DNA of 64,000 nucleotides from Corynespora cassiicola (Eukaryota > Ascomycota > Dothideomycetes > Pleosporales > Corynesporascaceae), in NCBI GenBank assembly GCA_022059125.1, contig JAEUWY010000020.1:1426001-1490000 (forward strand), written 5' to 3'. Below, one piece after another: positions 53,543 to 62,986 of this stretch. How positions within the stretch are numbered: the first letter of the stretch is position 1; each line of letters starts with the position of its first letter. A program made the translations under genes and the position numbers. The notes below the pieces were generated by a model. The model was not told where the DNA came from. It did no database searches and saw only the letters and a program-made list of their open reading frames with translations.

Positions 53543-56500
53543 ATGGCCTCCGTGGACTTTGCGCGTCTGCGCAACCAGACCATGGCCGACGGCCTTGATA
53601 GTGAGGTCACTGTCAACACGCGAGCTCTGATAGACAAGGTCTTGGCACGATATTCCAGTGAACATACGACGTTGAGAGAACTCATTCAGAATGCATCGGA
53701 TGCCGGAGCGGATACTGTAGTCATCAAATTCGAGACAGACCCTTCTTTGGAGATACCCGCCCCACTCGGCTCCGACAAAGCTGTGCTCTTGAAGCACATC
53801 ATTCAGAACCATACACTCAAGAGACTAATCGTCACAAACAATGGCCAGCCTTTTACATCAGCAGACTGGTCTCGTCTGAAATCTATTGCCGATGGAAACC
53901 CCGATGAGACCAAGATTGGAGCATTTGGAGTAGGCTTCTACAGTGTTTTTGCCGACTGTGATGAGCCGTTTGTGGTTTCGGGAGACAAGACGATGGCGTT
54001 TTACTGGAAAGGCAATACTCTATCTACAAAAGTCGCAACTGTGCCAGAGGAACACCGTTCATCAAGCACGACATTCTCCCTCGATTACCGACAGGCCAAC
54101 CCAGCATCGCCTTCATACAACCCTTCCAAGATTCCTAACCTGCCTACTCTCTCGCAGTTTCTGGCCACTAGTCTGACTTTTGTTGGACTGGGTTCCATCG
54201 AACTGCACATAGATGATTTTAAAGTCGCTACACTGAGCAAGAAGATCTCGCCTCCAATGGAAATAAACGTACCGAAAGGATTGAAGACCGAAACCGAGGG
54301 CGGACTTATGCGAGTGGCCCAAGTCACCCGCCAACACTCCCAGATCGATGCCGAGTGGAGCAATGTCATCGCAACAGCACAAGTTCCACCCAAGCGTGCT
54401 GCACAATTGGTCCAGGCTGAAGTGCGAAACGCGGGCACAACCTTGAAGAGCTTCTTCTCCAAATTTTCTGCCTCAGCGCAAGCCCCTGCCAAAGTTACCA
54501 AACCCGCTCCTGCGCCAGATAAGACCTTTTCAAGTGGCGACGACATTTCTGGAGAGTCAAAGGGCGTCATCTTCTTGCAAGTTTGCACAGTCGAAGTGGA
54601 AACCCGGGTATCACGGAGTTTCTCTGCTGAGATTGAGCGTGCCACCAAGAAACCGCCCCCTCGGAAAACCAGGATAGCTCTTCTCACTTCCCCATATCAT
54701 GATCCGTCTGCATCTCTGTCGCAGGGGTCTGGAACCACTGCCGAGCTGGCTTCGAAGATTTTTGCCGAGGTTCTTCCTACAAAGACTGGACGAATCTTCA
54801 TTGGGTTTCCAACAGCGCAAACTACTGGATTTCTCGCTCATATCTCTGCTCCTTCGTTGATTCCTACGGTGGAACGAGAAAACGTAGATATGAACGCTCG
54901 GTATATATCAAACTGGAATATTGAGCTACTTCGTATCGCAGGTTTGGCGTGTCGCATATCCTACGCCTCAGAAATGGCTGACATTCAAGCCCGAGTAGGC
55001 AAGGACACTTTGGAGGAGTTGATACCAAAAGCAGTCTACGTATTTCAGCAATATACTGCAAAAGCTTCACATCCTTCCACAATGTTGGGCGAGAAAATCG
55101 AAGAGGCCTTCTGGAATTGCTCAAAGGAACGGTCAATCGAGATTCTGTCATCCAAAGGTGTGATGGCCAGCAAGCACGTCAGAATGCCTGCAGAAACTTT
55201 GAGCTTCCTGGGAGAGGTACCGATGGTCCCACAGGACCTAGCTACTGGCGCTGTCACATTCATGCTCAACTTACACAACCGAGGCTTTATCTCGGAACTG
55301 ACGATGGGCGATATCCGAAACGGTCTCGAGTCTCGGGCTTTGAATGAAGATGAACTCATTGAGTTCCTCAAGTGGTGTGGCGCCAAGTTAGAGGGTGGTG
55401 AGATTGATGCAAGTGGTGTACGCAACCTATTCGACATTACGGTAGCAAACATCGACGTTAAGCCCGAAGAGAACTCTGGTCGAATATTGGCTCTTGGCGA
55501 CGTTAGCACTTATGTGAATGCGGCCCGAATCACACCTACGCTACCCACACCCCCGGACACCATTCCGTTTGTCTATTCCAAAGCAGTACATCCGAGACAG
55601 CTGCAAATGTTCGGCTGGATCGAACTTTCCATAGTGCGGTGGCTTAGACATATGACTACAGCGCCTCAACTTCAGGAGTTTACGAAGTCGGAAAAGCTTG
55701 CATCACAAGTCCTAGGATTAACAGCTAAATGCTGGGATCAGCTTGATGGAGGATCTAAAGAAGCTGCTGTCAACATTCTCACTCCTCACCCCGTATTACC
55801 CACAAAAATGGGTATGCGGCGACCGGAAGAATCCTACTTCCCAACAGTCAAATTGTTCGAAGATCTTCCCACTGTCAAGGCGTTTCCTGGATCCAAGGAG
55901 AAGTTTCTCCAGGCTTTGGGAGTCCGCAAGACCGTTGACCTACCAATGGTCTTCGATCGGATGAGAAATCGTGATTCCAGCCAAGACTCAGAAAAGGCGC
56001 CCTGGAATCATGTCGATCTTATCCGCTACTTTGCTTCAGTCATCGACGAAATACCAAAAAAAGATCTGGATCGGCTTAGACAGACTCCATTTCTACCTGG
56101 AGAAGGAAAGTCAGTGAAACCGGGGCAATTGTTCAAGGCGTCAGATCTTTATGCTCCTGACCAGGCTATCCTGAGTTTGGGCTTGACACAAGTAAAGCTA
56201 CCATTTGACTTCAAGTCTAACATGCGCGAAGGAGTCCTCTTGCTCCGCCTTGGACTCAAACAATGGCCAAACTCGATTATACTTGCCGAGGCGCTGCATC
56301 GCGCAGGTCAATCAAATGATAAGCAGCTCTATACTTTGGCTTTGGAATATTTCCTGCAGAACTACTTCAAGAACGGGTATGCTGCGGAGCTGAAGCAGCT
56401 CGCCCAGGTTAACCTGCCCATCTTGCCTACGGAACAGGCACCATTTCCAGCGTTGGTGGGCCCGTTCCAATGTTATACTAACGAGCATGCTGCATGTCTG

Positions 56501-58702
56501 GGATACGCGATACTCCGAGCAGATTTGCGTCCTCATGCTGATAAATTCGGCGTGCAGCGCGACCCAGACATCAAAGACTGCATTCAACGCCTGCTCAAAT
56601 CACCACCGAAGAGCAAAGTAGATGCCGAAATGCAGTTTGCATATCTGGCTAGCCGAGCTACTGAAATCGATCAGTATCGCACTTTGATGAGCAGCGTGTC
56701 CTCAGCCAACATAGTACCCGTATTTCGCAAATTCTATCTAGATCCTAGCAGCAGTGGATTCGAAGATCGAACCAAGCGACAGACAGGTAAGACGGAGATG
56801 CGCATTCATCATTACGATGCTCCAGAAAATGTCTTTGTCGGTCGCGATGAGGAATGGCGCGGTATCCTAGATTATGTTCACTACGGCTCAGAGGCAACGG
56901 CTTTCCTTCTAAAGGCGGGTGCGAAGCATGAACCTAGTAGTCACGACCTGGCGGCCTTGATAAGTAGGAATCCTTCTCGATTCCTCAATACCATAGGACA
57001 GGAACGCTACCTAGAGCTGTTGCGAAAGCTGGCTGAACATGCTGGCAATCTGTGGAAAGACAAGGATCTAGTGAGATCCCTGGTTTCATCGAGAGTACTT
57101 TTGGGTTATCGAGATATCAAGGACAACACCAAGAAGGTAGACTTGATTGAAGACGATAACTTGGATGACCTTGAGGAGCCTGGTGTTCATCGGGAATGGT
57201 CTCTCAACAATGCGAATGAAGTCGTTATCATCGACGATATCAATCACTGGATGAAATTCCGAGACTTCATCATTGCCGCACCCCAAGAAGAGATACTGGA
57301 GGAATTTTACGCCCGGTTTGGGGTCAAAAAGGTCTCTGAACTGGTAAAGAAAGATCAACGAGTTGGCGCAATGACGCGCGATCAATCCCCGGCAATCCAA
57401 TTACGCAAAGATATTTTAGAACGGGCGCGGCTTTTCCTCCACGAGTACGAGCGAGATGCGTCTTCTAAGAGCATTCGCCATGATGCCAAGTGGCTCAGCT
57501 CGAACTTGACTGTCCAGTCTGTCTCGGACATATCAATTCGGTATTCATTAGCGGATCATAATATCGCGACGTCCTCCAGACGTACAGCTGTTTTGACGCG
57601 CGTTCGCGGTTCTGGTACCATTCTCCACATCACGCCGAAATACGACCTGTATGAGGTTTCTAGTGAGCTTGTTAGGATCCTCATCGCTCGACCAAAACAG
57701 AATGATGCGATTGCGCTGGAGCGCATATTGACTGAGTCGCTCCGCCGACTGCAAGAAAAGGGTATCAATGTTGAACGCATCCTTCGCAAAAAGGAGTACG
57801 AGGCCAGGATTGCGAAACAGCAGGAGCTTGAGCGTGAACAGGAAGAGCAGCAGCGACGTGCAGAACAGGCCAAGGCAGTTCAATCTCGCGGCGTCACGGA
57901 AAAAGAGGAGCCACGAATGGATGACCCCAGTACCCCCGAAAAGCCTCACCATATGCCTGGCTCATTCGGAAGCCCTGATATGGAGATTGCAGACAATAAC
58001 GCCAACCGGGGATCACTTGACAAGGGAATTTTCAACAATTGGGCGAAGAAGCTCGGCTTCAAGAACGCGCCTAATAATCCTTCTGCTGGTACTGATGGAC
58101 CTCAGATCAATCGGGATATACAGGCTACACGGTCCAATATTGAGAATGCCATTAAGGAATGTCGACCCACCAATATGGATGCAATTTCGACCAAGCATCA
58201 CCAAGACCCTACAGAGCTCGATCAAGGCGGGTACTGCAATGGCGAACAATGGGAGAATCTGCACAAGGCATTCACAATCCCATACTCGGGCAGACATGTC
58301 GATGTCTACTTTGGCCGCGAGCAGACCGAGACGCCTGCGGACATACAGGCCCCTTTGCAAGCCTTCTTGCCAGTAGTCTTCGGTCTGACGTCCATATTCG
58401 GCGTTAACCCCGCCGCAGTCAACATCTTCCTCGACAACCAGTCCAACACGGTTGCGTTCAATATGTCGGGTAGCCTGTTCTTCAATCTCGCTTGGTTCAT
58501 GGCACTGCATGCTCCGGGCTATAACACAGCAGAGGGAAGACTCCGGGCTCTGGACAGCTGGTTCCTCACCTACTGTCACGAATTGGCGCACAACTTGGTC
58601 GCGGATCATAATGCAAGGCACAACTGGTACCAACAGCAGATTGCTATCGAGTACAGCCAGCCATTCCGGGCGAGTCTGAGTGGGTTTTTGCAGTCGCTCT
58701 AG
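53543..58702 (+). CDS. Sacsin/Hsp90-type ATPase (DUF3684 family) with C-terminal HExxH motif
   Basis: One unbroken exon of 1,719 residues. The N-terminal GHKL ATPase has RELIQNASDAGAD (Glu46, Asn50, Asp53; N box) and KIGAFGVGFYSVFAD (Gly126-Gly131; G1 box), as in Hsp90 and sacsin repeats. Long helical sequence follows, then a coiled coil of Glu/Arg/Gln (about 1409-1450). At the very end (residues 1679-1689) HELAHNLVADH has the HExxH core and a third His at metzincin/WLM spacing, followed by ARHNWY. Fungal DUF3684 proteins have no known function that I can name; a chaperone-like role is an inference from the ATPase. The in-frame ATG at 53582 would make it 13 residues shorter. Confidence 0.88.
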   Translation: MASVDFARLRNQTMADGLDSEVTVNTRALIDKVLARYSSEHTTLRELIQNASDAGADTVVIKFETDPSLEIPAPLGSDKAVLLKHIIQNHTLKRLIVTNNGQPFTSADWSRLKSIADGNPDETKIGAFGVGFYSVFADCDEPFVVSGDKTMAFYWKGNTLSTKVATVPEEHRSSSTTFSLDYRQANPASPSYNPSKIPNLPTLSQFLATSLTFVGLGSIELHIDDFKVATLSKKISPPMEINVPKGLKTETEGGLMRVAQVTRQHSQIDAEWSNVIATAQVPPKRAAQLVQAEVRNAGTTLKSFFSKFSASAQAPAKVTKPAPAPDKTFSSGDDISGESKGVIFLQVCTVEVETRVSRSFSAEIERATKKPPPRKTRIALLTSPYHDPSASLSQGSGTTAELASKIFAEVLPTKTGRIFIGFPTAQTTGFLAHISAPSLIPTVERENVDMNARYISNWNIELLRIAGLACRISYASEMADIQARVGKDTLEELIPKAVYVFQQYTAKASHPSTMLGEKIEEAFWNCSKERSIEILSSKGVMASKHVRMPAETLSFLGEVPMVPQDLATGAVTFMLNLHNRGFISELTMGDIRNGLESRALNEDELIEFLKWCGAKLEGGEIDASGVRNLFDITVANIDVKPEENSGRILALGDVSTYVNAARITPTLPTPPDTIPFVYSKAVHPRQLQMFGWIELSIVRWLRHMTTAPQLQEFTKSEKLASQVLGLTAKCWDQLDGGSKEAAVNILTPHPVLPTKMGMRRPEESYFPTVKLFEDLPTVKAFPGSKEKFLQALGVRKTVDLPMVFDRMRNRDSSQDSEKAPWNHVDLIRYFASVIDEIPKKDLDRLRQTPFLPGEGKSVKPGQLFKASDLYAPDQAILSLGLTQVKLPFDFKSNMREGVLLLRLGLKQWPNSIILAEALHRAGQSNDKQLYTLALEYFLQNYFKNGYAAELKQLAQVNLPILPTEQAPFPALVGPFQCYTNEHAACLGYAILRADLRPHADKFGVQRDPDIKDCIQRLLKSPPKSKVDAEMQFAYLASRATEIDQYRTLMSSVSSANIVPVFRKFYLDPSSSGFEDRTKRQTGKTEMRIHHYDAPENVFVGRDEEWRGILDYVHYGSEATAFLLKAGAKHEPSSHDLAALISRNPSRFLNTIGQERYLELLRKLAEHAGNLWKDKDLVRSLVSSRVLLGYRDIKDNTKKVDLIEDDNLDDLEEPGVHREWSLNNANEVVIIDDINHWMKFRDFIIAAPQEEILEEFYARFGVKKVSELVKKDQRVGAMTRDQSPAIQLRKDILERARLFLHEYERDASSKSIRHDAKWLSSNLTVQSVSDISIRYSLADHNIATSSRRTAVLTRVRGSGTILHITPKYDLYEVSSELVRILIARPKQNDAIALERILTESLRRLQEKGINVERILRKKEYEARIAKQQELEREQEEQQRRAEQAKAVQSRGVTEKEEPRMDDPSTPEKPHHMPGSFGSPDMEIADNNANRGSLDKGIFNNWAKKLGFKNAPNNPSAGTDGPQINRDIQATRSNIENAIKECRPTNMDAISTKHHQDPTELDQGGYCNGEQWENLHKAFTIPYSGRHVDVYFGREQTETPADIQAPLQAFLPVVFGLTSIFGVNPAAVNIFLDNQSNTVAFNMSGSLFFNLAWFMALHAPGYNTAEGRLRALDSWFLTYCHELAHNLVADHNARHNWYQQQIAIEYSQPFRASLSGFLQSL

Positions 58703-59129
58703 TTGGAATGTTTGGGGGTGTAGTGGGCTAGCTATAGAAAGTTAGAGTGAAGTGAAGGCGTTTAGGTAGTGTCAACTTGAATAGATCTTTGGGTTTTGAT
58801 ATAGGTCCTCATGTGTTGGGTACTCACGTATTGTGATGAACATTTGCGTGGCTTGGTGGACCAAGAATGTCACAGAAAGCACTACCAATGTATTCTACAC
58901 CAATGATATTTAATGAAGACTGATTATGTGACATCAGTCTAAGAAGTGCAGCACCGCGAATACCGGGATTCGATGGCTCAACTCGTAGACAAGGTTCAAC
59001 ATTAATAAGAAAAACACAGATATCATAGCAGGGTATCATTTTCAATTAATGGAAATCACCATTATAATAGGACAAAAAGAGGGCACAAACTCCAGATCAG
59101 CTGCGAATACACTGCCCAACACATTCCGA
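58703..59129. other. Convergent gap between the sacsin-like ATPase gene and RRP36
   Basis: These are AT-rich 3' flanks of two convergent genes. No feature seen. Confidence 0.45.
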
Positions 59130-60226
59130 CTAAGCGCCGCGACGCTCGTCTGGCATGTTGCGCCGCTCCTTGGCTGTGGCCTTCTTGCGACGGCGCTCGA
59201 TGAGCTTTTCCCGTTGTTTGCCCTTCATGTTCTGGAACTTGTCTATCAAGGCAAGTTTCTTTTGCTCGGACTTCTTCAGGAAGAAAGGTTGCTTTCCTTG
59301 CTTGATGAGCTCACGCTCCTTCTTCTTGTGCTCGTGGAGAATCTGCTGTTGCTTCTCCTTGTTTTCTTGCGCCTTCATTTGGGACTCCATGGAAAGCAGC
59401 TTCTTTTTGAGCTTCTCCTTTTCCGTCTCATTCTTTGTCTTCTTGATCGAGTTCTTCAGGTCCTCAATTTCGGACTTCTTGTAATCGTCCAGGAAACCAT
59501 ATCGCTTCTTCAGGGTATGTTCATCGGGGCGCGGTCCACCAATATTGTCGAAACGCGGGTCTCGTAATTTGGGCTTCTTGACGTCGACTACTTGGCGTTT
59601 ACGAGAAACTGCACGCTTGCTTGACTGTACGGCAGGGGCATGCTTGCTGGTGCGCGCATGTGGTGGCCCGTCCTCGTCGCCATCACCGTCGGATTCCTCG
59701 TCCTCTTCAACCTCGTCCTGGTCATCCTCAAAGACTGACTTTTTCTTCTCAGCTAATTTGGACTTGTTGCTCGGCTTCGAACCACTTGCAAGCCTCGCCG
59801 CCTTGATTTCTCGTAGCCGCTCCCGTAGTGCCTCCAATTTGTCCTCTTGCGATGCCGAATTGTCATCGCCCCTCTTTCGTTTGCGGCTAGCGTCTTGCTG
59901 TTTAGAAATTGACTCCTGTGCTTTTGCCAGAGCTCCAAAGGAAACTTTGCTCATTTGTGCCTGGACATCGTCATCCGCTTCGCCGGACTGGGAGACATTA
60001 GATTTCCGTTTGGTACGACCTATCCGGGTATGCTCACCATTTCCTCTTCTGAGACACTATCTTCGCCCTCGTCGTCTCCTGAGTTTAAGACATCTGGCTC
60101 TTCTCCAGCACCGGTATCCACTATAGATGGCGACGAGCGATCGGAGACTTCGTAGTATTCTTCGTCATCTGAGCTCTCCTCCACAGCCCGCAGCTTGCGG
60201 TCAAGCTTCGAAGAAAGGGGAGGCAT
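59130..60226 (-). CDS. RRP36: RRP36, 90S pre-ribosome factor for 18S rRNA processing
   Basis: Two exons, 60226-60038 and 59987-59130, around a 50-nt intron (GTGAGC...CCCAG), give 348 residues. The N-terminal half is acidic with Ser/Glu/Asp runs. The conserved core is KPKLRDPRFDNIGGPRPDEH, KKRYGFLDDYKKSEIEDLKN and the basic Lys/Glu coiled coil ending EKLIERRRKKATAKERRNMP. Rrp36 joins the early small-subunit processome and is needed for cleavages at sites A0-A2 in the nucleolus. The gene is head to head with the NIF-type gene (324 bp, with a CACGTG between). An in-frame ATG five codons upstream (60241) is possible. Confidence 0.92.
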
Positions 60227-60550
60227 AGAAAACTCGTGCAAATTGGCAAATCGTCAAGCTTTGTACAATGTAAATGCCCAATGTTGTCTGTCGGCGGCTT
60301 TGCGAAAATGGCGAGAGATTGCTAGTAACCGCCCGCCGTTCTTCAACTTTTTGGAGCCCCACAAACCTTGGAATGAGTCTAGACCATATATGGACTAGCC
60401 ACCTCCGAGTCACCGCATCACGTGTCGTATCGCGGAATCGGAACCACAGCCCGTCTTCTACCTCATTACAGAGGTACCCCTCCATGTTGCGCGCTTTCAC
60501 TTCGCGGCCCATTATTTTACCTATAAGAAGCGATTTCTTTCGCTCTCTCC
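60227..60550. promoter_or_regulatory. Divergent promoter between RRP36 and the NIF-type gene
   Basis: 324 bp with a CACGTG at 60419-60424. If the NIF-type gene starts at its second Met (60659) the region is 432 bp. Confidence 0.5.
60419..60424. promoter_or_regulatory. CACGTG E-box in the RRP36/NIF-type promoter
   Basis: ATCACGTGTC, 193 bp upstream of the RRP36 ATG. A single hexamer; weak evidence. Confidence 0.3.
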
Positions 60551-62101
60551 ATGTTTCCCACGACACCTCCAGCGTACAGTCAACTCCACGACTCATATTG
60601 TACCCCCACTAAACTCCCCCAGACAGACAGCGCTGGTCCGATCTTGGACTCTACAAACATGACAAACCAGATCGGCCTCGATGAACCCCATGCGGAGGCA
60701 CACAATTCTCAGGATAATAACAGTACCGGCACGCAGCCATCGGCGCATCACTTTCCGGTAGCGACTAGCCATGCGCAAGCGAACCACAACGACGACAATA
60801 GTACGCAGACGCAGTCACAGAATCCTTTGACTGGACAAGAGCGTCCCAAGTTTCAAATGGGTCTAAAAACCAAACCACAGAAGTACACCAAGAAGCAGAT
60901 GGCCGAGCCTATAAGTGTGAGGAAGCAATCTTTTCTGGAGCGATTCGGTTTTGATCATGAGCAGGATACCCCGGACAGTGCACCTCCTCGACCCCCAACT
61001 TTCTCCCGACCGCGGCCGGTCCTGAACCCTCAGGCTGCTTCTTACTCTCCAGAACTAGCGCAAGCTCCTGCGGACTCCGCCCCTACCGTTCGAACGCCCA
61101 TTGGCAAGACTGCGGCCTCGAAAAAGGCCAACAAGGGCATAAACAAGGGGAAGGATAAGAAAGGGAAGCAGCAGAGGTACGGATCACAGCTCGCATGCGT
61201 GGGTTATACTAGTAGTACAAGGGGTGTACTAACATGTTTTATAGTGAGGCGGAGGCGGCTGTTTCTGAGGCACCCTCGCCTCAGAGAGTCTCGCCCCGGA
61301 AAAAACAGCCTAAGATCATGCTCCCTGCCCCCCTCCCCACCCAGGAGTACTGTGAACTCGCTAGGGCGGAGCCATCTGTCTCCGACTCGGGGGAGAGGAT
61401 GCTTGTCGTTCTCGACCTCAATGGCACACTACTATACCGTCCCAATCCGAGAAGGAAACCAAGTGAGCACAAGCCGCGGCCATTCTTGGGGGAGTTCATG
61501 GAATACTTATTCAGGAATTTCCATGTCATGGTCTGGTCGTCTTCTCGGCCAGAAAATGTCGCCAAGATGGTGGAAAAGAACCTGGATGGCGCCCAGAAAG
61601 CGCGGCTTATTGCTTGCTGGGGCCGGGAGCAGTTCGGCCTAAGCGCAAAGCACTATGATCAAAATGTCCAGTGCTACAAGAACCTTCAGCGAGTTTGGAG
61701 CAACGAGGACATCCAGAAGAAGCATTCAGATTACCAGGACGGCAAGCGATTCGATCAGCGCAACACGATCCTGATCGACGACTCGGCCCTAAAGGCCAAC
61801 GCGCAACCCCACAACCTCATCCTAATCCCGGAGTTCACTGCAACCGACGAGCAAATCAATGGCGCCGACATACTGAAGGAAGTGGCCGGATACCTGGAGA
61901 AGGTCAAGGTACAGAGCGACGTCTCGAGCTATATGCACAAGAACCCGTTCAAGGCTGGCGAACACACTTACGAATGGCCTGGTTAGTTCACAAATCGCTC
62001 TCTTGAACCCTCTCTCTTCTTCTAGAATATGAAGCTAACATTTTGGCCAAGAGCTCCGCCGTCTTCTTGAAGAGATGGATATTTCGGAACATGTTTGCTA
62101 A
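60551..62101 (+). CDS. FCP1/NIF-domain HAD phosphatase-like protein with DLNGT active-site loop
   Basis: Three exons, 60551-61176, 61245-61981, 62052-62101, give 470 residues. Intron 1 (68 nt) has a perfect TACTAAC branch site; intron 2 (70 nt) has the less common donor GTTAGT. The first 260 residues are low-complexity, with a basic Lys-rich patch. The NIF/FCP1 domain starts at about 262: MLVVLDLNGTLLYRP, then HVMVWSSSRPENVAKMVE, GREQFGL, and NTILIDDSALKANAQPHNLI. This HAD-type fold usually removes phosphate from RNA polymerase II tails or other nuclear targets. The first Asp266 nucleophile is kept, but the second Asp of DxDxT is Asn268. A start at 60659 (MTNQIGLDEPH) is also possible. The target is unknown. 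Confidence 0.82.
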
Positions 62102-62986
62102 CGGCCCCAGCCAAGCTTCTTAATCCTCAATTCATTCCACATCCGAACCCCTATGGGGTGCCGCGTAAATTCAAGCGCGTTAGCTGATAGCCCATTGAGT
62201 GGCAGGCGACTCTTCTTTCCGGTTCCGAGCAGCGAGGTTGGGCTTCTTGTCAGTTATTGCGATTCGGCCTGCGCACCACAACTGTCGATGACACTTTGAG
62301 CGACTCTTTCCGTGTACAAAGAGCGATTTTCATCCACGGACCAGCTGTCGCGATACCTACCGTCCGTTCGTGCTGTTATTGATGACACATTGAGCGGCAC
62401 TTTCTGGAGTACGACAGGCGATTTCATGGTTTGGGGAGTTATCACGATACCCACTTTCACGTTTTACGGTCATGGAGGCGAATAGGGTCTTGGGTTGCTG
62501 GGATAATCAGAGGGACTTTAGTACCGAGAGGATGGCTCAAGGTCTGATACCATGAGTCATACAATCACAGTTGGTTCACTCGCATGAGGTCTCGTTCGAT
62601 TCCTTTGTCATGTCCGTGTATGGTCCTGTGATGCTCCCCCATATCAGATTTCTACCAATAACTCGTCATAATACTCGTTGCTTTACGAAGAAGAAAAATC
62701 TCTATTATTATGGCGGAGGGTCTTGTATTCCTCCTCTTACTCATAGCCCGTGTTCCCGAACTTAACCTAACCTAACCTATATACTCATGTGGTATCTTTC
62801 GCAAACATGGGGGTATATGCAAAACATCAGGGATGCCAATCCCTTCAAAACCAACACCTCGACGCCACAGAGACCCTGCTCTTGTATGGACATCCACACC
62901 CAACCCAACCCATTCCTATGCACAAATACCCTGTCCAACCGCCCCGAAATATCATATACATAATTCCCCAACTCTTTCGCGCCGCA
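62102..62986. other. Convergent gap with a 94-bp degenerate tandem repeat
   Basis: 3' flanks of two convergent genes. It holds two degenerate copies of a 94-bp unit (62287-62474) and a short CCTAA repeat (about 62764-62778). No frame of merit. Confidence 0.5.
62287..62474. repeat. Two-copy degenerate tandem repeat, 94-bp period
   Basis: GATGACACTTTGAGCGACTC at 62287 recurs as GATGACACATTGAGCGGCAC at 62381, and CGATACCTAC at 62351 recurs as CGATACCCAC at 62445. Both anchors are exactly 94 bp apart, so the copies align without a net gap. The middles have diverged much more than the ends. Confidence 0.75.

Noticed and set aside
15127..60424. General enrichment of CACGTG in promoters
   Set aside because: About eleven sites seen in 64 kb, some inside genes; chance alone predicts about sixteen at even base use, so only the VTC and doubled sites are worth noting.
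62760..62780. Telomere-like CCTAA repeats
   Set aside because: Only about three units, of the TTAGG rather than the fungal TTAGGG type, between ordinary genes.
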